A DNA stretch of 64,000 nucleotides from Rhodocollybia butyracea (lineage: Eukaryota; Basidiomycota; Agaricomycetes; Agaricales; Omphalotaceae), in the NCBI GenBank assembly GCA_015501585.1, contig JADNRY010000010.1:124001-188000 (forward strand). Reading direction: 5' to 3'. The first letter of the stretch is position 1, and each line of letters starts with the position of its first letter. Positions 56,211 to 64,000 of this stretch are shown here, piece after piece. The notes beneath the pieces are model-generated. The model worked only from the letters and a program-made list of their open reading frames with translations, was not told where the DNA came from and did not search any database. A program made the translations under genes and the position numbers.

Positions 56211-58214
56211 ATGTCGAGTTTTCTCAAGAGGTAAGTGCCTGCTCATCGGTGTAGCTATACTACTACTCATCCGAATCGCAGCTCCGAGCTAGAAAGTGAT
56301 ACCTACTCTCAAGCCTTCACTATTCTCAGCAAAGCCCAGTTAGAGGTTATTTTCTCCAATGAATTTCAGTGGTCTGAAATTGTCACTTTCACCAAGGCTT
56401 TGACTCGCGAGATGACTGCAGGAGTCTTTGACTATGAACCAACGCTTAATCGACTGCGTGAAGGCAATATACCTACATCTTCCACAGAGATTTCAGAAGT
56501 TCTTGAACTTATCAAGGGTGCAGAAGCTCAGCTGTCTAAATTAGATGAGTTTGCCGGTCAGATTCAAAAGAAACAAGATGAGTGGAAAATGTGCGTTGAA
56601 ACCACCCCTGGGCTCGTTTCTTCTGTTCCTCATCTTCCGGAGGATGGGGCTGCTCTTGCGGCGGTTCAGTATGACGACCTTGAACAATCCCGTTCAAAGT
56701 TGATAGATGCGGGAGATGAACTGAAACGGTTCATCAGAGTCATGACGACGTTCATCTCATCCCCTGCTCGTCATCTTCCCGAAGACATTCTCTTGGAAAT
56801 CTTCATGATGTACATTACTAGCGGGGAGTTTAGATATCGAAAGCTTGGGCGTAAAGAAGTATACAGTAAACAAAGTCGGCCATATTCCCTCGCAATGGTA
56901 CCCAAACGACGTTTGGTACACTGTCCAACTCTCCGTCTTTCTCAGATATGCTCTTTTTGGCGGCGAGTCGTTCTCTCGCAACCTTCACTTTGGCAATCTC
57001 TTGCAATTCAACTCGACGACTTTGCCGATAACCATCTCGAGCTGCTTTCTCACCATCTCTTACATTCTGCCAACCTACCTTTGACGCTTCTTATCAATTC
57101 GTGGAAGGTGCTAAAGAAGACTGAATATCGATCACAGTGCCACCCATCTATGCAAGCTTTCAACTTGCTACTCGACCATTCTTCACGTTGGAAAGAGGTC
57201 ATTTTAGACCTAGGACCGGTATTGCTAGTCCCCCAATTTCTAAGCATGGTGCTTCTTCGGGGTACTGGTTTTTCCAACATGAGGCACCTAGACCTTCGAT
57301 TCACAATAAGTAGAAAGAAAAAAGGAAGAATTCGTTACAAGGAATTTTTACAGTTCCTTGTTCATATGCCCAACCTACCCACTCTTACTGGAGCACGGTT
57401 CGATTGGGGAATTCTTAGTCAATGCGACTTGTCCAAGTTGATTGAACTTCGATCAGTTAATTTTCATGGCACATCATTGGGCCTGTTTTTAAGCCGTATG
57501 CCTGGATTAAAGGAATGCCACTTGGAGGAGTTCCGATTTTTATCTGGAACTTTGCTACAAGGAGATTGCCGCTCCAATCTCTCCACTCTTTCTTTGAATT
57601 TGGATGGATTCCTTGATTACGGGCCAGGAGTATGGAAGAATCTCTTTATACCACACCTGAAAACACTCCATCTTCTTGGCCGCGGTGGACTTCGTTCAAG
57701 ATGGTCGGAACACAACTCTATCATCATTGCAGACCTCTCTTCTATGATTCTATCGTCCCGAGCAACTCTTCAGCGGCTGGAACTCCAGGGTGTTCCTTCG
57801 CAGGATGCTATAATGTTTATCAAATCACATCCCTCCGTTGCTGATTTGACCATTTCCGGGGGATTCCTGGAACATAACTACTGGGAAAAATACGGAGCCT
57901 TGTTCACCTGTCTTACAGTCACTGAAAAGGAACAAACAATTGACAGTGTCAGGTCCCAGGTTATAGGCCCGTGCATCAGTAACCTTACTCTGAGACTTGA
58001 CTTTTTTATAGAAACGAATCAGTCTACTACTACCTTTGTCGAGGACGTGTACAATCTGGTTGAAAGTAGGGCCTCACTGATACCAGGTTCCTCTAATATG
58101 GCCCGATTAGACGTTGTGAAGCTGCAGCTTTCTAGATCGGCCATTTATACCCGACTCGCACCTTTGGAAGAATCCGGTCTTACTCTACTAGTGTTCTATG
58201 ATGTCGAGTTTTGA
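56211..58214 (+). CDS. F-box/LRR protein (SCF ubiquitin ligase adaptor type)
   Basis: A 20-nt first exon (ATG at 56211, MSSFLKS) is spliced through a 50-nt intron to a single large exon, 56282-58214, for 650 residues. The N-terminal helices are coiled-coil-like (ILELIKGAEAQLSKLDEFA). The F-box-like segment ARHLPEDILLEIFMMYITSG follows, then LRLSQICSFWRRVVLSQPSLWQSLAI. These are the two conserved pieces of Agaricomycete F-box proteins. The rest contains LRR-like strands (MRHLDLRF, LSTLSLNLDG, LKTLHLLGRGGL, LQRLELQGVP). The GTG-initiated longer frame is intronic and not used. Substrate unknown. Confidence 0.87.
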
Positions 58215-58880
58215 ATCTTTATTATCATTATGGGGAGAGATAGAAAGAGGCCACAATCGATATGACTGACCCTCACATTGACTGTAGTAGAAATGCTCAT
58301 CCCGATTGTTCAAAGATGATGGTTTTGAAACGGTCAATATGTAAACGGAAATTAGTCTGACTGTCCCGGACAGTCAATCCGACCGTTTAGGGCACTCGTA
58401 TTGACTGCCAAAGATAGTCAGTATGACTGTTGAGAGCACTCGTATTAACCACGATCAGGACACTCGGAATGACTGTTTAGAATCATAAATCCAAGGTCAT
58501 TCTCTTGGGATTCGGTGACAGCGTCTTTGAGAGGCGATTTTTAGGGGATAGATTGACTGGCGGTCGTGGAGATCTGGGAAAGTTTTGAGAACAAATTCTC
58601 GAGTGATCCTTAGTCTTCTCTGGAACTCCGTCACTATTCTCGACGACATAGATTTTCAAAGTTTCTCCTGTGAGGCGTAATGCCACGGCGTAAACCTCTG
58701 ATTGCGGTTCATGAATACAGAGGGCCGCTAAAGCGTCAGCGATGTCCAAGATTTGATGTTTTTGGGAATATTTTACAACAGGGTATCTTGGGAAATATAG
58801 CAAGAACTTTCCAAGTGTGGTGCAGCCATAGGTAGGTAGGTAGTGGCGACGATCACATCAACAGAAATGCCGGCGCTTAT
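58215..58880. other. block junction: minisatellite and gene fragment
   Basis: Degenerate units of about 45-48 bp with (A/T)GACTGT...GGACAGTC, GCACTCGTATT and GACTGTT recur at 58350-58485. A minus-strand open piece (58803-58483) begins with TTG and reads like an internal fragment (HQILDIADALAALCIHEPQ) of an unrecognised protein, without a start. The second duplicated block starts at about 58881. Confidence 0.5.
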
Positions 58881-60365
58881 AAATGTTGACTGGTGGCGAC
58901 GAACACTGGAAGTACTGGAGACTTATGTTGCAGATGGGTTCCAAGGGTCTAGTAAACTTGTATTGAGGCCGGAAAGCACGTGCGAAATCTATAAGTTTTG
59001 ACACTGTTCTCGTAAGTATCTACATTCTTTGTTCAAGTTTTCGAGAACTCTGACCTTGTCTCTGTGCTAGTATAGACTGAGCTCTTGTCCTCGCCTTCAT
59101 CATCGACATCCCTGCTAATGTTACTTTCACTCTCAACGTTTCTTTCTCTCCCCAGCTCCCTTCATGCGACCAAGTCTGAATCATACCTCACCGTGATACC
59201 AAGTCTCTTTCTTTCCTATGTGGTGGCAAAGCCTCTCTGGTGGGTACTCGAACAGGTCGGCGTCGTGGGCGAAGACAGCTTAGCCATCAGCGTATCGAGC
59301 ACCTTTTCGTCATTTGGTTCTGGGGCATCAAAGTCAGATACGAGGTGGTATGGTGACTACGTTCATCTGGTGGACATGCAGCAAAGGCAGTATTAGAAAC
59401 TCAAGAGATCAAAAGCACAGGTCCGGCTGATGCACTGTATACATTCGATTCCTTCCGGAGAGAGTTTGCAGAGTGCTTGAATCTTGATGAAACCGCGTCG
59501 ATGGGTGAATTGGACATGAAAGTGATATTGAGATACTTGGAACGGGACAAGGGCGTAGTGGTTGTTGACGATGGGGTATGTTTGATTATCTCGCATCCGT
59601 CGCTCTGCTAACGTGCTCTCAGGTGGTCAAGTTCGTCGAGGATGATGAAGACGAGATAACTGCTGTCGACCGAGGCATACTCGAACTCAAGACCGCAGTG
59701 GCAAACTTGCGTGCTCAGATCGAAGGTATACACAGAAAAATGGATCTGTATGTATAATGTCCTTAGATCATTCATGTTTGCTTACATCTGATGTTATAGC
59801 TGCACGGAGAAAGCTGGAGAAGCTCTGAAACAGAAAAACACAAGTCCATTGCTCTATGTTACCTTCGCTCCAAGAAGCAACTGGATGAGCTACTATCCAA
59901 GCGGATGGGCGCGTTGGGTGGCCTGGAAGGAACTTTGATTCAAGTAGAAGGCGCAGCTGGCGATATCGTGGTATACGAACTAAATCATCCAGACAGATGT
60001 CAACAGATTCTGAAATCGTACAAAGCTTCCACAACAACATTACGTTCCATCCTATCACATCCTTCTCTGCAACGTGACTCTATTGACCAGACGATGGAAG
60101 CTATGGCAGAGGCAAATGCCGATGCGAGGGAAATAGATGACGCAGTACGGATTGGTGGTGATATTGCAGTAGGCGTTAGTGATATTGATGACGACGAGCT
60201 GGAAGAGGAATTGAAGAAGCTTACTCTTGAATCGGAGCGGGAGAAAGAAGAGATGGAAAGTTCTACGGAAGCGAGGCTGGACGGGATACCAGAAACTCCA
60301 TCACATACAGTGCTGTATATCACTCAATCAAGGCCTGATAGTAATAGGGAAGCTATCCAGTTGTA
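58881..60365 (+). pseudogene. truncated, frameshifted copy of CHMP7
   Basis: Aligns to the CHMP7 gene from NVDWWRRTLE onward. The first about 55 codons, including the start, are missing. A 9-bp insertion (AAGTACTGG) and deletions disrupt the first exon. The second exon has a deletion after RWYGDYV that causes a frameshift to an early stop, while later exons are about 95% identical to the parent. The Snf7 half still reads open (MEAMAEANADAREIDDAVR). It is not functional as a full ESCRT-III protein. Confidence 0.9.
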
Positions 60366-60697
60366 GATCCGTTAATATAAATAATCAAGTCATTGTACTT
60401 CGTCAAAGACTCCGAACGACTTGATCCATCGTTAGATCGGGACAATGAGTCTGACCGGTGCTGGTGCTGCAGCCCACCAATAGTACTTCGCTGTAAGGTG
60501 ATTATCACTGAGTTTTATCCAGGAAAACAAGGTAGGTGTGCAGGATTTCCTGTCGAAGGTCTGATCATACTTGGTCAAAGAGAGCTGTGTGCAAGGTGTT
60601 CAATCGTATAAAGATAATTAACATCCAATCCGTTTCTACACCCTCCCTCGCTCCCTGCATCTCATTAGTGAGTTTTATTTTCAACTTAGCGTCTGAG
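60366..60697 (+). other. spacer and promoter of copy 2
   Basis: Corresponds to 54635-54997, with CTACACCCTCCCTCGCTCC and CATCTCATTAGTGAGT before the ATG. Confidence 0.5.
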
Positions 60698-61225
60698 ATG
60701 CATTCTAATAAGCACTCCGAGCCAGTGTCCTCCCCTTCCTCCTCCGAGACCGGTGCTATTGTCACAGGAGTTATCTCAGGGTCACTGATCCTGGCTGGCG
60801 CAATATGCGTTTTTTACCTCCTCTGCTGGTACAAACGGGAAAGGACGACCAGAATGACTCCTTTGACTCTCGAAGCAAATTCGCTTCGAAGATCTGAGAA
60901 TCTCAGTAGCCCGACACGTTCAGCGATTCCCAGTGTTCCTACCGTGACGTTGAGCCACCAGGCCAACCCATCACATCATATCACCCCCAGCACCCAAGTT
61001 GATCCTCAACCTGAACCTGAGCCCTCAGAGCAACAAACGAGTACAGAGCGAGAGACTGAGAATATTCAATCTCAGATGACACAATTGCAACATGCAAATA
61101 CAGAGTTAAGAGAAGAAGTGGCTCGCGTGCTGGGGCATGTACGGCGGCTTGAGGTCCAGATTGAGCTGGATGCAAGGGAAAGAGTGGAGGATACGGCACC
61201 GCCTCCGAGATACATATCGGGATAG
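60698..61225 (+). CDS. small TM/coiled-coil PPxY protein, copy 2
   Basis: ATG 60698 to TAG 61225, 175 residues, single exon. There is no signal peptide. A short polar N-terminus (MHSNKHSEPVSSPSS) precedes a TM helix (AIVTGVISGSLILAGAICVFY) and YKRERTTR as stop transfer, so the N-terminus is probably outside. The variable middle has a QANPSHHI motif. The coiled coil is QMTQLQHANTELREEVARVL, VRRLEVQIELDARE. It ends APPPRYISG, a PPxY-type motif. I know no family name. Confidence 0.8.
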   Translation: MHSNKHSEPVSSPSSSETGAIVTGVISGSLILAGAICVFYLLCWYKRERTTRMTPLTLEANSLRRSENLSSPTRSAIPSVPTVTLSHQANPSHHITPSTQVDPQPEPEPSEQQTSTERETENIQSQMTQLQHANTELREEVARVLGHVRRLEVQIELDARERVEDTAPPPRYISG

Positions 61226-61684
61226 AAAGAACTATTCTAGTAGGCATAGCAATACTAGTGGAGTACTCTACTCGTGCACCGTCTAATTGATGACATCGCC
61301 AGGGCATGACCTAGGGCATCTAGTTTCAACCACGCCGATAGTTCGAGTCGCGCCAGAGGATTTCTATCCTGCAATAGCTGCGAAAAGTCTTTCGGTTTTA
61401 TTAGCCCAAGCGGCCACATTCTTGAGATATTCAAATGCCTTTCCACAACTGAAACGGTCTAGCATCAGCCTACCAGTAATAGGGAAGTTATCCAGTCGTA
61501 GATTCATTGGTATAAATATTCAAGTTATTGTACGTCAAAGTCAAACGACTTCCACTGATAGATAGGAACAATCAGTCTGGCCAGCTATGGTGCTGCAGCC
61601 AACTAATGACACTTTGGCTGTACACTCCTATCCAGGAAATCATAAGTGTGCAGGATTCCCCGTCGAAAATCTGGCTATAACTTC
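61226..61684 (+). pseudogene. spacer with a fragment of the CHMP7 3' end and downstream flank
   Basis: From about 61470, AGTAATAGGGAAGTTATCCAGTCGTAGATTC and the following about 200 bp match the last codons and 3' flank of CHMP7 (about 54608-54840). This is a third, minimal copy of the CHMP7-to-TM-gene junction. 61226-61470 has no recognisable content. Confidence 0.7.
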
Positions 61685-62007
61685 TCAGACTCCAACTCGG
61701 AAATGATCCTCACTAATGAGATGCGGGGGGCGAGGGTGTAGAAGGCTAGGAGCGGATTGTATGTTATTTAAGTTATTTATATATATGATTAAACTCCATT
61801 TGCGTTCATCAGCTCTTTATATGTAAAGAGCTGATGCATCGATGTCCTGGAGTCGAAGGTTCGATGTAATTATAAGAGCTGATGAAATGTTGCAAGTGGA
61901 GTTCGATCGTACAAAGATTAATAACATACAATCCACAAGTTCTAGCCTTCTACACCCTCGCCCCCCGCATCTCATTAGTGAGTGTTATTTCCGAGTTGGA
62001 GTCTGAG
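61685..62007. repeat. inverted duplication of the promoter of copy 3, with a central perfect hairpin
   Basis: The segment 61685-61770 is the reverse complement of about 61920-62005, including CTCACTAATGAGATGCGGGG / CCCCGCATCTCATTAGTGAG. Between them is a perfect 13-bp stem, CATCAGCTCTTTA-TATG-TAAAGAGCTGATG (61807-61836). The right arm is the normal 5' flank of the copy 3 gene. Confidence 0.85.
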
Positions 62008-62523
62008 ATGTATTCTAATAAGCACTCCGAGTCAGTGTCCTCCTCCGAGACCGGTGCAATTGTCACAGGAGTTATCGTAGGGTCATTGATCCTGGCTGGC
62101 ATAATAGGCATTTCGTACACTATCCGTCGGTTCAAACGGAAATGGAAGACCAGAATAACTCCTCTGACCCTCGAAGCAAATTCGCTCCAAGGATCTGACA
62201 GTGACCTTGGCAGTTGCCCGACGTATTTAGCGATTCCCAATGTTCATCAGTCCAGCCACCAGGCTAACCCATCACATATTACCCCCAGCGCCCAAGCTGA
62301 TCCTCAACCTAGGCCTGAGCCCTCGGGGCAACAGACGAGTACAGAGCGAGAGACTGAGAATATTCAATCTCAGATGACGCAATTGCAACATGCAAATACA
62401 GAGTTAAGAGATGAAGTGGCTCGGGTGTTGGGGCATGTACGGCGTCTTGAAGCTCAGATCGAGCTGGATGCAAGGGAAAGAGAGGAAGACACGGCGCCGC
62501 CTCCGACATACGTATCGGGATAA
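62008..62523 (+). CDS. small TM/coiled-coil PPxY protein, copy 3
   Basis: ATG 62008 to TAA 62523, 171 residues, single exon. It begins MYSNKHSESVSSSETGAIV. The TM helix is VTGVIVGSLILAGIIGISY, followed by RRFKRKWKTR. A variable middle with HQANPSH leads to the coiled coil QMTQLQHANTELRDEVARVL, VRRLEAQIELDARE, and APPPTYVSG at the end. The promoter is partly palindromic (see 61685-62007). Confidence 0.8.
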   Translation: MYSNKHSESVSSSETGAIVTGVIVGSLILAGIIGISYTIRRFKRKWKTRITPLTLEANSLQGSDSDLGSCPTYLAIPNVHQSSHQANPSHITPSAQADPQPRPEPSGQQTSTERETENIQSQMTQLQHANTELRDEVARVLGHVRRLEAQIELDAREREEDTAPPPTYVSG

Positions 62524-63098
62524 AAAGTACAATGTAATTAATGATTTTGCTAGGAAGAGTGGGCGGCCAATCGGGCGTCTAGCCTTCTCTCTCTGTCTCT
62601 GGACAGCTCTGGACTCTTTTCTTGGACTCTCCACGTTTGTTCACAGGCAGTGTAAACTTGTATAGATTTTTACGTGGAACGAAAGCATCAGGTAGCACTA
62701 ACCTTATCTTTTTCTTTACTGTCGCTATGTCGAAATACAGTACTGAGTTTTTCATTAGGATAGTCAAAGCATCTTGAATGGGTTGAACTCCCATTTGCCC
62801 AAGTGTGTGATGTTTTTGGTTCTAAGAGCCTCGCGCAAACCGAAACATCATACAACTGGTATACTTGAGCAAATGGGAGCTTTACATCGCAACAGCCAAG
62901 CTATGTTTTTGCGCGCGCTCGACCACCGGGCCACGAATGATGTTGATGCACAACAGTCATGTTGTATGACCTTGTATTCCTGTGCTAGTACCCGTTGATA
63001 GTGATATCATTCCCGATCCTAGTCTGCTTTTTAGCCATCAGAAAGGCGAAAACCGAACCTCAAAATTACCGGCGCTTGGTTTTCCCTAGTCATCTATC
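62524..63098. other. intergenic spacer, duplicate of 55574-56210
   Basis: Same order of short conserved stretches as the spacer before the intact F-box gene. No gene. Confidence 0.6.
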
Positions 63099-64000
63099 AT
63101 GTCGAGTTTTCTCAAGAGGTAAGCACCTGCTCATCGGTGTCGCTATACTACTGCTCATCCGAATCGCAGCTCCGAGCTAGGGAGTGACTCTTACTCTCAG
63201 GCTTTCACTATTCTCAGCAAAACCCGGCTAGAGGCTGGTTTCTCCAATGAATTCCAGTGGTCTGAAATTGTCACTTTCACCAAGGTTTTGACTCGCGATA
63301 TAACTGCAGGGTTCTTTGACTATGAACCAACGCTTAATCGACTGCGTGAAGGCGACCTACCTACATCTTCCACAGAGACTTCAGAAATTCTCGAACTTAT
63401 CAAGGGTGCAGAAGCTCAGCTGTCTAAATTAGATGAGTTTGCCGGTCAGATTCAAAAGAAACAAGATGAGTGGAAAATGTGCGTTCAAACTACCACTGGG
63501 TTCGTTTCTTCTGTTCCTCATCTTCCGGAGGATAGAGCTGCCCTTGTAGTGGTTCAATATGACGACCTTGAACAATCCCGTTCAAAGTTGATAGATGCGG
63601 GAGATAAATTGAAACGGTACATCAGAGTCATGACGACGTTCATCTCATCCCCTGCTCGTCATCTTCCCGAAGATATTCTCTTGAAAATCTTCATGATGTA
63701 CATTGCTGGCGGGGAGTTTAAATTTCGAAAGCTTGGGCGTCGACGATACCATTCACAAAGTCGACCATATTCCCTCGCAATTTTGCCCAGCCATCCACAA
63801 AGGCGGGATTTGGTCGATGTGATGCCCAAACGACGTTTCATACACTGTCCAACTCTCCGTCTTACTCAGATATGCTCTTTTTGGCGGCGAATCGTTCTCT
63901 CGCAACCTTTACTTTGGCAATCTCTTGTAGTTTAACTCGATGACTTTTCCGATAACGATCTCGACCTGCTTTCTCACCATCTCTTACATTCAGCCAGCCT
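63099..64000 (+). pseudogene. second copy of the F-box/LRR gene, nonsense mutation, cut by window end
   Basis: ATG 63099 (MSSFLKS), the same 50-nt intron and about 90% nucleotide identity to 56211-57080. The F-box-like ARHLPEDILLKIFMMYIAGG and the ICSFWRRIVLSQPLLWQSL segment are present. An extra 13-codon stretch (near HPQRRDLVDV) replaces part of the parent sequence. At 63933-63935 a CAA codon has become TAA (…WQSLVV stop), while homology continues beyond it. Likely a pseudogene or a truncated protein lacking the LRR part. Confidence 0.82.

Noticed and set aside
1..64000. CRISPR arrays, bacterial operons or Shine-Dalgarno sites
   Set aside because: The window is eukaryotic: spliceosomal introns throughout, tRNA intron, ESCRT-III, ORC1 and TFIIIC genes; no spaced identical short repeats seen.

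Overview
The window looks like nuclear DNA of a mushroom-forming basidiomycete (Agaricomycetes). Genes are cut by many introns of about 50-65 nt with GT-AG ends. Marker families are a hydrophobin, a chromovirus-type Ty3/gypsy element, a fungal seven-helix membrane protein, an F-box/LRR protein and single-pass Cys-rich membrane proteins. Many apparent bacterial-style starts (GTG, TTG) are not real, so I placed starts and exon joins by splice signals and reading phase.

Left third (1-14.9 kb): repeat-rich and gene-poor. It holds a Harbinger-type MITE with a TTA duplication, a small hydrophobin gene whose expected ATG reads ATA, a solo LTR, a low-complexity N/G/D-rich region, about 2 kb of decayed repeats, and a 3.4-kb near-perfect palindrome. 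The palindrome abuts the 5'-truncated remains of a Ty3/gypsy element (integrase, an extra post-pol ORF with its own TATA box, polypurine tract, 3' LTR). The coding strand of that element is packed with short perfect inverted repeats, roughly one every 100 bases or less. Two diverged LTRs keep the same hairpins with compensating base changes. I regard this as the most unusual signal in the window.

Middle (15-36.5 kb): ordinary housekeeping genes, densely packed. In order they are an inositol-polyphosphate 5-phosphatase with a hydrophobic tail, a mitochondrial-type short-chain dehydrogenase, a beta-carbonic anhydrase, ribosomal protein L7 (uL30), a Cys-rich single-pass membrane protein, a siderophore-iron MFS transporter with an iron-GATA-type site in its promoter, SAICAR synthetase (with an apparent 1-nt frameshift), a TFIIIC WD40 subunit, and two tandem MFS transporters.

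Right part (37-64 kb): three more SP-ectodomain-TM proteins in a row, a decayed copy of the ORC1 3' end, a multi-exon P-loop NTPase protein of a lineage-expanded fungal family, a seven-helix membrane protein, ORC1 itself, a tRNA-like relic and tRNA-Ile, and then a tandem segmental duplication. The ancestral block CHMP7 (ESCRT-III) - small TM/coiled-coil PPxY protein - F-box/LRR gene is followed by a decayed second copy in the same order, in which the small TM gene has been kept and copied again.
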